A stretch of 64,000 nt of DNA from Reticulascus tulasneorum. Its lineage: Eukaryota > Ascomycota > Sordariomycetes > Glomerellales > Reticulascaceae. The notes below the pieces were generated by a model that worked only from the letters and a program-made list of their open reading frames with translations, was not told the DNA's origin and ran no database searches. Numbering within the stretch: position 1 is the stretch's first letter; each line of letters begins with the position of its first letter. Positions 37,038 to 47,780 of the stretch are shown piece by piece. The position numbers were made by a program, and so were the translations under genes. The stretch spans positions 310,001-374,000 of the forward strand of contig LSAX01000008.1 in assembly GCA_001557505.1 (NCBI GenBank), read 5' to 3'.

Positions 37038-37616
37038 TAGTCGCAATGCCCTCCATAGACAGCCTGGCAGAGTATTCTTTCAGAGTTTCGCCAAACAGAC
37101 TAGATAGACCTGAAGTAAGCAAAGAGACACGGCATCTAGAGTCACCCTTTTCCAGCTATGATCTACGACTTGCATACATAATCACCTTCTCCGGCGTGGA
37201 TAGACAAGTAAATTCTCATAGAACTTGATTTTCAAGAGGAGGCACAGGAGGCACAGGAGGCACAGGAGGCGCAGGAAAACAAGTCTAAGGATCTGCGGGA
37301 TGAGAATAAAAGAGGTGGTTTACGTCTAATTGAGTCTGTCTTGGATATGTACAAATATTGCGCCAAACCGCCTCTGGCACAGGAACCCGAGTAGTCCTAT
37401 ATTCGAGCTTGAAATGTTGGTTGTGCTAGACTTGTTTGATACCACAGGCTCTTGTCGTTGTTCGCCGGTCGAGTAGAGGTATCCGTGACCCGGAATCGAC
37501 TTGATACCAGAGATTACAGAGCTGAAGGAGGATGAACTGTCTTATTAGGTCTGGCGTGGGACATATAGCAGCTCCGAGCTGCATTTACAACGTTCCAATC
37601 CCCGAGCCATGCTAAT
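37038..37616. other. Convergent intergenic region with a 9-bp tandem repeat
   Basis: Shared 3' region of the esterase and LrgAB genes. It holds about four copies of GGAGGCACA at 37237-37275. No gene is supported. Confidence 0.5.
37237..37275. repeat. 9-bp tandem repeat (GGAGGCACA)
   Basis: Three exact copies and one changed copy (GGAGGCGCA), head to tail, in the 3' intergenic region after the esterase gene. Confidence 0.85.
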
Positions 37617-39543
37617 CTATTTCACGAGGGACTTCACTATATTCGCAATCGGTGGTATAGACGTGAAGAGCACAGTGATGGTACCGAACAAGCTCATCGA
37701 CAAGCTCGACAGCGCGGCAGCTCGCGGATCGGTGCGAAGCAGAAGAGCAGTAGCAATTGCAGAAGAATTTGCCCCCAGCGTGACGCCTCGGGTGACGTAG
37801 TCATCTAGGAAAGCACACAAATTAGTCGGCGTTTCACGAAAAGTTCCCACTCCTCGCTAGCAGGACAATACTCACCTTCCGGTATCTTCATCAGCGCCAA
37901 CATCCGCTGCCCAACGAGCACACCGATGATCCCACTCATTATCGCGAGCGCAGCAACAGTATTGGTATCGCCACCGAGGTTCTCCGCAGCAGGCGTGGCG
38001 AGCGCCAGCGTCAAGCTGCGAGCGGCAAATGCGAGAGACCGCTCGGCGCTGATGCCGATTGCAAAGCAAATTTTCGGGTACGAAAAGAGCGATCCGATGG
38101 AGAGGACAACGTTGGGGATGACGATGGCGAGGAAGTGTTCCTTGAGCTCACGGCGGTACTGGTACATAGGTAAAGCAAGTGCCACGATACTAGCGTCTAG
38201 AACGGTGCCGAAAACATCACCAGCGCCGGGCATACCGTGAGATTTGGTGTTCTCCCATAGTTGCAGGTATTTCGCGCCTGTTCTGTACGCTCTCAGGGCA
38301 GTGTATAAGTCGTCTCCTCTGATGGCCGCCAGCGCCCAGATGCCCAAGACCGTGGCAAGTGAGGAGACGAGCACGGGATGAAGGTATTGTCTCCAACGCG
38401 GGGGTATGGACATGGCGGCGAAGTAGGTGAGAATGCTGAAACTGAGCTGGACGGGCATGGCGTAGCCCGTGGCGTAATATACGGGAAGTCCCACGAGCAC
38501 GAAAATTGCTAGATACGTTCCCCAGTCAAGATGACCTGATATTCTCACCGCCCAGATCTGCGCCCGCGGCAGCGGCAGCGGCTCTTGAGAAGGAAGAGAA
38601 GGCTGGATACTGACAGTGTCCGCCTCAGCACCGGCTTGCGGAGCACCGTTCCGGGAATAGATCTGTGCAGCGCTCGGCATCGGTGGCGACACAGCAAGGG
38701 TATCAAGAGCGATGGATGAAGGAGCGGCAGAGATGGTTCTCGACTCGGGGTACTCCTCGCTCCGTGGCGTCTGGGCAATTGGTATCCGGTCGCTCTCGTT
38801 CCCCATCTCCTCGGCCCTCTCCGTCACTGCGCGCTTTGACGAACCCAGCGCGAGTTGAAGCCCTCGCGTGAGATACGCAGCCATGGCCATCATTACCGCA
38901 AAACCAATCACTGTGATTAGTTAGCAGCTGCTTAATCTGAATTTGCTCTTTGACTAGGCGGCACATATCAAGACAATCGCAGCATGAGGACGCTCAACAA
39001 TTCCGGACTGTACTGATATGTGCCTTGGTTCCAACGTACAAAAAACGGCAATGATCTTGAATACTTCAACTATCCCAATGGATGGGCTGAGAGGAAGGAG
39101 CACGAAAGATGGAGTGAAAAAAACGTTGATCCATCTTAGGGACCACCCGGCCTGAATGCACGTCAGCTCTACCACCCGTTCATCAAAGGATCATTGCTGT
39201 GCTTGCCGAAATGTCAATTAAAGCGACCATCTTCCTCGTTCGATGACCGCCCAGCAGCAATTCAGAAAGCAGCAGGCCTAAGAACAGCAGGATCAAACAG
39301 GCGACGGATGAAGGGAAGGAGAAGGCCAGTTTCTTCAGCAGAACGTCGATCCCGAAGCATGCGACGAGCATGACCATAATCCCTGCTGGCACGTAGAGCC
39401 ATGACTGCAGAACTTTTGCGGCGGAGGCCGAGTTTGCCTTTCCCGTGTTAGTTGTGATAATACCCAGGATCAAGCTGAGCCAGACATACCAATCGGACAG
39501 CCTGGAATCCGTCGCTGATCCCGTCCACGAATCGCGACGCCAT
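37617..39543 (-). CDS. LrgA-LrgB fusion membrane protein, PLGG1-like (539 aa)
   Basis: Exons in transcript order are 39543-39490, 39437-39207, 39151-39040, 38910-37876 and 37804-37617 (540 codons). The N-terminal half is LrgA-like: VACFGIDVLLKKL, FPSSVACLILLFLGLLLSE, then the conserved LRWINVFFTPSFVLLPL. A ~100-residue hydrophilic Ser/Pro-rich insert separates it from the LrgB-like half. That half contains PVYYATGYAMPVQ, FGTVLDASIVALALPMY, RSLTLALATPAAENLGG and DDYVTRGVTLGANSSAIATA. In plants the same fusion is PLGG1, the plastid glycolate/glycerate carrier; bacterial LrgA and LrgB are separate proteins. The fungal role is undefined, possibly carboxylate transport. The second intron uses a GC donor (GCAAGC). 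The start gives a short, weakly amphipathic leader (MASRFVDGISDGFQAVRL). Confidence 0.92.
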
Positions 39544-40165
39544 GCTGGTTCCTGAAGTCATTGTGATTAAGCGACTGGTACTCCGTATTATAACATATTT
39601 TTTGGTAAGCTGCCAGACGGGTATGATGCGTCTGCAGCTTGGGAGTCGAATTTGATGAGTACCACACGCAATGCAAGACCTGATGAGCGAGGTTGGGAAG
39701 CGGGTCCGGCCAAAGGCGGCAGATGCGCTGGGCCGGTTTCCGATGTCGCTGAGTGTACCCGGCAATCCTCGGGACGTCACTCATCGCCAATTCCGCACTT
39801 CGTGACATCTTAGAATAGGAACAAGCTTGACAGTGTCCGTGATTATTTACAAGATGTATCCGCCGCACTCTCTAGTATTGCAAGTCATTCGAGAACTGAC
39901 CAATGCAGAGCAAAACATAAAGCATGCATCTCTCAAGGACCCACCCACAGACATCCGAGGGCTTCAGAATGTTCTCATTGAAATCATATCTTTGTAAACT
40001 TTTCTGGCTTATCTCTCTATTGGTTTTCTTAAATGATACGGCCGTATTCCCCTGGCCAGAGCCTGTCAACCAAACTGCTCTCTACTTACTCCCTTGGTTC
40101 GTCACTCCTTTTTGAGATGTGGTCGTAGCATCAGAGCCAATCGCTGCCAATGTTCGAGCCCGGCT
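39544..40165. other. Intergenic region upstream of the LrgAB gene
   Basis: About 620 bp; promoter side of LrgAB and 3' side of the 2EXR-like gene. No supported coding region or repeat. Confidence 0.4.
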
Positions 40166-41260
40166 CTACTTCATGTAGTAAGAGCTCACTAACACTTTGA
40201 ACTTCACCTCGAGGCGCCGCTCCTTAGACATGTTCAACCAAAAATCGGTCATGATGGCTGACTTGGCCCGCTCGGCGGCCTCGAAAACCTCGCGGGCCTC
40301 CACCGTGAGGGCGACCTTCGCTTCCTCGCCGCCCATCTCCACCCAGGTCCGATCTTTGTCCTTGAACACGGCAACATCTGGCAGGCCTTTTGCCTTCACT
40401 GTAATATTATATCATCAGCAAATATAGCTATAGTGTATTAGGTTCACTCGGATCTTACCGATATGATTGGCAACCCATTTCTTGACCCCCATTCGGGATC
40501 TGTTTTTGGCGCTTCGGAAATCATTTTTTCGCAAGTTGAGGAGCAGGAAGAAATTCTTAACGTCTGGCAGATGGTCGACGAAAAGAGCAAGTTCGGGCGG
40601 GCACAGAACCTTTCGGCTGTGGTTTTGGTCGCCGCAGAGACACGGAAAGGGCTGCGCCTTCACACTGGAAACTCCCTCATACTTGATGCCGACATTCAGG
40701 AGGCCTTTGAATTGTTGGGAATGGAACTCTCGGTCCATGTTTCCATGCCCACCAGGCCATAGATTACCCTTAGTAAAGTGGATGACAGCAAGATCTCTCT
40801 CAGGTTTGTGGTAAGCATCCTCGTTCTTGCCGGGTAGCCGGAAACCGCTCTTGAGAATACGGTCGACCCAGTGTCCTGATTCGACAATGGCGACTTTGAG
40901 TCCTCGGCCAAGACGCCATACTGACTTATCACCCGAACCTCGGTGCTTAATGACAAAGCGGCAAAGAGGCAATTCGGGATGGTTGACTTGGACGCAGCCT
41001 TCAAAATAGTTGACTAGGGGGCCAAGATTGACTGCCTGTTCATATATCTCGATCCGTAGTTCCTTTGGGAGTTTGCCGAGGAGTCCCAGCTCTTCTAAGC
41101 TCACGGGCTGTCGTCGGGCGATTCTTGACTTCTGAGTCGTTCTCTTCATCACACGCCCAATTTTGACCTTGTTACGCTGATTGACGTTGGGCTCAGTCTC
41201 CGAAGGTTCAATTTCCCGTCGACGATGAAATTCCATGCTTCCTACTAGATTTGGATTCAT
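40166..41260 (-). CDS. 2EXR/F-box-like domain protein (344 aa)
   Basis: Exons are 41260-40459 and 40398-40166 (345 codons). The ATG at 41260 (MNPNLVGSMEFHRRRE) follows a likely 5' UTR intron at 41355-41296 (GTAAGC donor, GTCGTAG acceptor). After a basic N-terminus, the segment LGKLPKELRIEIYEQA matches the LPxELRxxIY signature of the fungal 2EXR/F-box-like family. The rest has family-like parts (RGLKVAIVESGHWVDRIL, ERDLAVIHF, LFVDHLPDVKNFF) and a charged C-terminus (RTWVEMGGEEAKVAL). Function in this large, expanded fungal family is mostly unknown; ubiquitin-ligase adaptor activity has been suggested from the F-box resemblance only. Confidence 0.8.
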
Positions 41261-43849
41261 CCGCTTGGACGGTGTCGGTTGCAGTGAAAATTTGACTACG
41301 ACAAAAAGCATTAGAAACCATTTCAGATATACAGTAAATCACGCCAATAGCTTACCGAAAACTCAGAAAGAGTGTTGATGCAACTGCGCTATTCCGAGCA
41401 CAGTCGGGTGTGAATGGTACGTGGACGTGGCTTGGTTGCGAAAATAATAGAGGAGGTCTTTTGCACAGTATTGTCAGCTGAGAACGTTGAAGAATTTGAA
41501 GCACGATACCTGGGCCAAAATAGCTTCGGTTCCCAGTCTCGAGGAAGGCTCACTAGGTGTGATGATCTAGGCGAGATACTCGACCGCGTGGACCCAAGTC
41601 TTGGAAACAGGTGCTTGATCTGGTCAAAGGTATGGCACCGAAAGTTCAGTTGGGAAGGTGCTGTGTTAAACTAGAAAGGAAGTAGCAAGATGACAGACGA
41701 GATGGAATGGATGGGTAAAGTTGAAACGTCATATAGGGGCAGGAAGGGTAATGAGAGCGAGACTGGCTGGGACCTCCAAGCGCTTTTGGTGAAATTTTAC
41801 GAGGTTTCGATGTAGGTAGGTTCCGAAGTAAATAAAAGAGGGTATCACTTGCGGTTTCAGATTTGTGATATGCTCAAGGTGTGCTGCATAGCGGTCCTAG
41901 TCTGGAAGGGGAAGACGAGAAGAATCGATATGGAGTAATAAGGATGACTTGCGGGCTAGTTCTGAAGACGGTGACGGCAAGCTGCTGATAAATGATGACT
42001 GTCACGCAAAGAAATATAAATATCGGGAAGGATCTGTATTTTGAGACGAATAGGTGGTCTGATGTGAGGAAAGCAAGTACCGGAACCCGATATTGGAAGC
42101 AAACGTATGGACTTATTCAGAAGGGCAAAAGTAGGAGATAACGACTCTTTCCGCAAGCGAATGATAATTCACGAACAACTAGGTCTTTTTACGAAATCGA
42201 TCCAAGTTCCCTTCTTGTCTCCAAGTTTGAGAACCACAGTGCGACATGGAGAAATTCACACCCAGTGCTCCATTCCATGGCTTGGGAGAACGAACGGGAA
42301 TACGATTAATGTCACACATCAAGCAAGAGTTGAAAAGAGAATAATGGGTTTGATTGCCATAAAGCTTGCTCAGAGAGCCATCTAGCCTACCAGTCCTAAT
42401 AGCGCGGTACGAAAGCCGAAATGCCTCGTCCACCTTGCCTCTGGTACGAAAGCCATCAAGCAGTTCCAGCGATTCTCTTCCAAAAACCTTTTTGCGTTTT
42501 TTCTCTCTCCATATTTATGTTGGGTATCATCTGCCTCGGCTTTGACACGACCTTGCCCTCCACCAACTCTGAAACGGTGAGAAAAGTAGTGATCGAGCTC
42601 AAAGTCAGCCACTATCGTGTTTTCCACTCGCGTGGAGCCCGCTCCCGACTATCATCGTGTGGCGGCAGAGTTGAGCAGCCACCTCAGAATGATCTAACCC
42701 GCCGCCAATAAGGCACAAGGCCATTCGTGTCCAGTATCAACTGCAACGACTTGAATAGCCCCTAGCCACCAAGTCCAAATCTGCCCCCCAGTTGCCATCA
42801 CATCCGGTCTATTGCTGTAGATGGATGGATGAACATGCCGGCCAGATATCATCCTTCATCCATTGCTTCCACGTCGTAAGCCAACACTTGTATGTCGCCC
42901 TCGCGATTAGGATAATCAAAACACTAGCAGTCTAGTGGGCCACCTCGTGAATGCCTCCGCTGTGTATTCTCACACGCCTCGATTTATAATCGAGGCACGC
43001 TCCGGTTTTCGCTCCTTATGTCCCTTCGGCCACGGGAAATCGAAGGGCGGGTAGGAGTGCAAGCAAAACAATTTCCATATGTCCATGCGAACGCCACCTC
43101 CGGGCTGGACCTTCCAGCCTTGTGACCGTCCAACGCCGTCCTGAATCCATTCGAGAAGGAAAAAAGTTGGCATATCCCACGCCAGGTGTGGAAAGTACCA
43201 TAACCATAATCCGAGACAACAATGCCTGTCCATCAGAGTTACCCACCAGTGACAATTTTCATCATCGTTCATCCCATGACGACGAGAAGTCTGAAGTTGA
43301 GAAGCCGAGAGGTCAGCCACGATAGGCAAGGAGACATGGCTGTCGATAGCAAGTGGATTGCGTGGCACCTGTGCAAAGAGGTGCCTAGAATATCCCATGG
43401 GATTGCCCGTCTGATGGTGTTCGGTAAATAGGACCACTTGGACTGAACCGGGAAAACCCGGCCGATGCGAATCGTGAATTTTGTCAAGAGCAGTAGGAAA
43501 AAGGACCAAAACTCAAACAAAAAGAGAAAAAAAAAAAAGGTGAACCGGTTGGGTATGGTACAGGTCGAGATTCGCGAATATGCAACGAGGGCTTTGCAAT
43601 GTAACGGGAAGAGTTCCGGGCTGATTTCGTCGGTTCATGGTCCTGGGAAGGACCGAGGAGAAAGTCGTGTGCGCGTTCCATGGCTGCCGAATCCTGCCTG
43701 ACCCCAGTCTAGTTCGTGGCTTGCCCGTAAAGGAGGGTACGGAAAGAGAGTGAAAGTATATACAATCCAACAACAAAAATGCACCACTGTAATCCACCTC
43801 ATGATCACCGCCTCTCCCAACGCCTCTCTATAAATAGGTAAGAGATGGT
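41261..43849. other. Long intergenic region between the 2EXR-like gene and DHH1
   Basis: About 2.6 kb. Frames up to 179 codons exist but none has a recognisable domain or splice continuation. It includes the 5' UTR intron of the 2EXR-like gene (41355-41296), an A-run near 43529 and the 3' UTR of DHH1. I see no transposon. Confidence 0.4.
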
Positions 43850-43915
43850 TTAGGCCTGCTGGGACATTGGTCCCTGGCCTCTGCCTCGCCCGCTGCCGCC
43901 ACCGTAGCTGCCGCG

Positions 43916-43954
<39 letters not shown>

Positions 43955-45557
43955 ACGTCCCTGGCTTTGGTAGCCACCCCGACCACGACCGCGGCCGCGT
44001 CCCGAGTGGAATTGCTGTTGATTCGCCGAACTGCTGCCGTTTTGTCCATTTTGAATTGATTGCCAGTTGCCCACAGCTGGTGCTTGTTGTGTTGGTTGCT
44101 GTGACTGTAGAGGTTGGCTGGGAGCTTGCGGTTGTCCTGGCTGCCCAGTCTTGAAATTCGAAATTGGTCGCGGGATGGATTCGGGGTTTTCGTACACATA
44201 GAGAGCCTTGTCGATACTAGCGGGGATTGGCTGGATTTCTGTGCCGAGGTCCTTCTCGATGTTGTACAGATTAAATCTGTCGTCCCAGTTGATCAGGTTG
44301 ATGGCTAGACCAAGGTGACCATAGCGACCTGAGCGGCCAATACGATGGAGATATGTCTCGGCATTCTTAGGGAAGTCAAAGTTGATAACGACATTCACAG
44401 CCTGGATATCAATTCCACGAGTGAGAAGATCCGAGCAGACGAGGTTTCGGCAAACGCCATTGCGGAAGTCGTGGAAGACGCGATTTCGGGCTTGCTGAGC
44501 CATCTTGGCGTGACTGTAGAAGCAAGAGTATCCGAGTTCTGTGATCTTCTTGGCGAGAAGTTCAACACGGTTTGTGGAGTTGCAGAAGATGATTGACTGA
44601 TTGATTTGTAGCTTAGAGAAGAGAGTATTCAAGCAGTGAACCTTCTGCTTCTCCTCGACAAAGGCGTAGTATTGGGTGATGCCACGAAGGGTGAGCTCGT
44701 CCATGAGGTTGATCTCGTAGGGACTCAGCATGTTCTTATCGGAGAAGTCCTTGACGGAAAGCGGGAATGTGGCGGAGAAGAGCATAACCTGGCGGTCCTT
44801 GGGGTGGAACTGAAGCAGCTGTTCGATGACGGGGGTGAACTCGACGGACAGAAGCTTGTCGGCTTCATCCATAACGAACATGGGGCACTCGCTCAGGTCC
44901 GCGACGTTCTTCCCGGCGAGATCAAGGATTCTGCCTGGGGTACCAACCACGATGTGGACGGGATCCTGAAGACGAATAATATCATCTCGCAAGCCGGTGC
45001 CACCAGTTGTGACCATGACGTTGATTCCGAGGTGCTTTCCAAGTGTCTTGCAAACCTGCGATGTTTGCATTGCCAGCTCTCTGGTGGGGACGAGAATTAA
45101 GCACTGGATCTTGGATACTTTGGGGTTGATCTTCTCGAGGGCGGGAATAACGAAAGCGGCGGTCTTGCCGGTGCCGTTCTTGGCCCGAGCGAGAATGTCA
45201 CGTCCGGTCAGCGCAACAGGGATAGCCTCTTCTTGGATCGGTGACGGCTTCTCGAATCCCGCCTCGAAAATTCCCATCAACAGATCTCTCTTCAGCTGGA
45301 AGTTTTCGAACTCAAGTCCCTTGGTGTTGGTCACATCCTTTGAACCCCAGGTGAGAATGGCACACAAAGCTCATGGCACGGCCGACGCTTACCTCTGTCT
45401 GGTGTCTCTTATCCTTCGCTGGCAGCTTCAAGCTCTGTTTCCAGTCTTGTGAAGACGCACCGTCGCTACCAGAGTCAGTCAACAAGTTTGGTCATGGAAC
45501 GGACCAGACCCACCTCAACTGCGCCGCCTTTAACTTATCGGCGAGTGCTTCCGCCAT
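43850..45557 (-). CDS. DHH1: ATP-dependent RNA helicase DHH1 (DDX6 family, 534 aa)
   Basis: DHH1 is the DEAD-box helicase of P-bodies that promotes mRNA decapping and translational repression in the cytoplasm. Exons are 45557-45514, 45465-45393 and 45337-43850 (535 codons). The start [14 protein letters not shown] is followed by [10 protein letters not shown] and the Q-motif GFEKPSPIQ. Then come motif [19 protein letters not shown], the DEAD box VMDEAD, SAT, RGIDIQ and [10 protein letters not shown], all intact. The C-terminal ~110 residues are Gln/Pro-rich with an RGG-like [10 protein letters not shown] stretch. A (Gln-Gly) run is encoded by a hexanucleotide repeat (43918-43955), a likely site of length variation. 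The promoter is shared divergently with the J-protein gene. Confidence 0.97.
43918..43955 (-). repeat. Coding hexanucleotide repeat (Gln-Gly) in DHH1
   Basis: About six tandem copies of TTGACC (plus strand) encode alternating Gln and Gly in the C-terminal low-complexity tail of DHH1. The copies are nearly identical at the DNA level, which points to recent slippage. Confidence 0.85.
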
Positions 45558-46522
45558 GTCGAGCCTCTATATGTGTGAAAGACGTTCGTGTGGGTGGGAG
45601 TGAGGTAATGTTGCTACGGAGAACAACCAATCGTTTCGATTCCCCGCTTTGGTGTAGGCTGAGGGGAGGGGAGGTTCGATAGGAGGTACGACCCTTAGAT
45701 TGAAAATGGGCAGTCCGAGTCGTTACGGAAAAGCTTTTGTCACCTGAGCAGGAATAGGGCGGAGCAGTGCTTGATCCCAAGTCGACGACGCAGGGAACAA
45801 AGGTGGGCGGTGGGTAGGATTCAGGGATTCGAGTACGAGTATTTGCGGATGGTGTCACTTGTGTGGTCTCTGATGGAGATCGTACGTAAGGTTCGAAGTC
45901 GAGAAGAACAATTGGTGTGTTTCTTTCACGAGGCAGCTTGGGACGTGGAAAATTTTGGAATGCGAAGGAGGTTGTGTGCGGAAGCAAGTTTGTGGATCAG
46001 GTGAAGTTGCGCCTCACCTCTGCACCCTTGCCCACCAAAGGGGTCAGCCGCATACCACGTGACCGGTCAAGAAACTGCCAAAAGAAGCGAATACGTGTCG
46101 TACCGTGCCTGTGTTGAGGCCTGGAAACTTTCTTTGAAGAGAGCCAAGCTTCTGGGTATCTATCATCATAGGGCTGGAGGAGATTTACCTTGTGGCTTTT
46201 GCAAGAACGATGTTGGATTTCAAGACGTTGACGGAGAAGGATGATGAGGATGATACGGGATTGGTTGCTTACCGCAGGGTACCGGGCTGGAACTTCCCGC
46301 TGGCATTTGTGACATCATGATTGGATCTACACCGGGGCACCCCCACAGCCTCGCGGTATCGATAAGAGATATGGAGCGGAGCTGTGGGCGATATCGGTAG
46401 CCGACCTCTGGCCCGCCGAGGCGACCGTCTGACCTACAACGGCATCCATTATTAATTCGATTTCTACTGAATCGGCGTTGTTGAGGATGACCTTCGCAAC
46501 GCCACAATCATGAACCGCCAAT
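45558..46522. promoter_or_regulatory. Divergent promoter region of DHH1 and the J-protein gene
   Basis: About 960 bp lie between two divergent start codons. Frames here (for example 150 codons on the minus strand) lack domains. No TATA box was picked out. Confidence 0.5.
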
Positions 46523-47401
46523 ATGCTCCTGAAGAAATCCTCAATTGCGGCTTGCTCGAGCAACAACGTCCTGAGTTTCTTGACCATCCCCGCATCCATC
46601 ACGTCACCACTTAGACCACCAACATCACAGTCCTCTACGCTCTCCATTTGCACGACGAAAGGCGGCCGGTCCTATGCAACCGTCTCGCGAGACAAGGATG
46701 GCCACGATTCCAAAAAGGATCCAGAAATACACTGGCCGACATGCGCGAACCCGACCCCGTACGACATTTTCGCCATCAAGAAGGGGAATCCGTACAGCAA
46801 GACGCGGTTCTACGATCTTGTAAAGCTGTACCATCCTGACAGGCACCATCACACAGCGATTCATGGGCTGAACCATGCCGCGCGCTTAGAGCGGTACCGT
46901 CTCGTCGTCATTGCAAATGACATCCTCGGCGACCCCGAGAAGCGCCGAGCGTTCGATCTCTACGGCACGGGCTGGGCGGGCGACATCCGCAGCATAAACG
47001 ATATATACAGACAAGCCGACAAGGCATGGAGGCAGGAACCTGGGAATGCTGCCATGAACGCAACATGGGAGGACTGGGAGCGCTGGTACGATCAGCGGGA
47101 CGGCAAGGAGAAGCAGCGGCCTGTGTTCATGTCGAACGCAGGCTTTGCCGCTGTGATTCTGGCCTGTATCGCGGTGGGAGGCGCGGCACAGGCCTCGAGA
47201 GCGGACAGCCATGCAACGCATATTGTGGAGACACGAGCGGAGAAAGAGGCTGCCATCGTCGAGGCGCTGAGAAGACAGGGTTCCACAAGGGCGGGCAAGC
47301 CAAGGGAAGAGAGGATAAAGATGTTTGTCAGGGATCGCGAAGCGCTGTCCTGGGAGGCACCAAGCAAACAGGATCCTTTGAAGGAGTCCAACACGAAATG
47401 A
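46523..47401 (+). CDS. Mitochondrial-type J-domain (DnaJ) protein (292 aa)
   Basis: A single exon. The first ~50 residues are Ser/Thr-rich with Arg/Lys and few acidic residues, a plausible mitochondrial presequence. The J domain follows (PTPYDIFAIKKG...LVKLYHPDRHHH, with the HPD triad at 104-106; LGDPEKRRAFDLYG). J proteins stimulate Hsp70 ATPase. A single hydrophobic segment (about 200-217, AGFAAVILACIAVGGAA) suggests anchoring in a membrane, probably the inner mitochondrial one, followed by a charged tail. The architecture of an N-terminal J domain plus one membrane segment is common in filamentous ascomycetes; the client is unknown. The gene converges with GatB. Confidence 0.88.
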   Translation: MLLKKSSIAACSSNNVLSFLTIPASITSPLRPPTSQSSTLSICTTKGGRSYATVSRDKDGHDSKKDPEIHWPTCANPTPYDIFAIKKGNPYSKTRFYDLVKLYHPDRHHHTAIHGLNHAARLERYRLVVIANDILGDPEKRRAFDLYGTGWAGDIRSINDIYRQADKAWRQEPGNAAMNATWEDWERWYDQRDGKEKQRPVFMSNAGFAAVILACIAVGGAAQASRADSHATHIVETRAEKEAAIVEALRRQGSTRAGKPREERIKMFVRDREALSWEAPSKQDPLKESNTK

Positions 47402-47780
47402 AGGCAGTGCGGAATGGTCTTGCCGTTCAAATAGTACTCCGAGGTTCACTAGCCGATGTGAAAGTCTATATGTTAGGCCCGACCTTTGCGTCGACGTTGA
47501 TTGTTGAGAAAGGGAATCGGCTGCACAGCACCGACTATCGAATCCCGATGAGCAGATGCCATTAATTAGTACCCAGGTAGCTATAGAAACTACCGGTACC
47601 ACAGTAGCATTCAAGGATATTGTCTGAATCAAAATGACTATTCGTACACAAAGTACAACATCCAATATAAATAACTGTAAGTATTCGAGCCCTTAAGGAC
47701 TACTTCTTTTACAAAATACGTATATCAAGTCCAGGAGTGAAGGTGCCCTCAAAAGTAGTTCGATATGTAAGTGTACACGG
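47402..47780. terminator. Convergent 3' region between the J-protein and GatB genes
   Basis: About 380 bp between two facing stop codons, AT-richer than its flanks around 47640-47720. It presumably holds both poly(A) sites. Confidence 0.5.

Noticed and set aside
45535..45987. 150-codon minus-strand frame upstream of DHH1
   Set aside because: It overlaps the divergent promoter and DHH1 exon 1 in another frame and has no domain.
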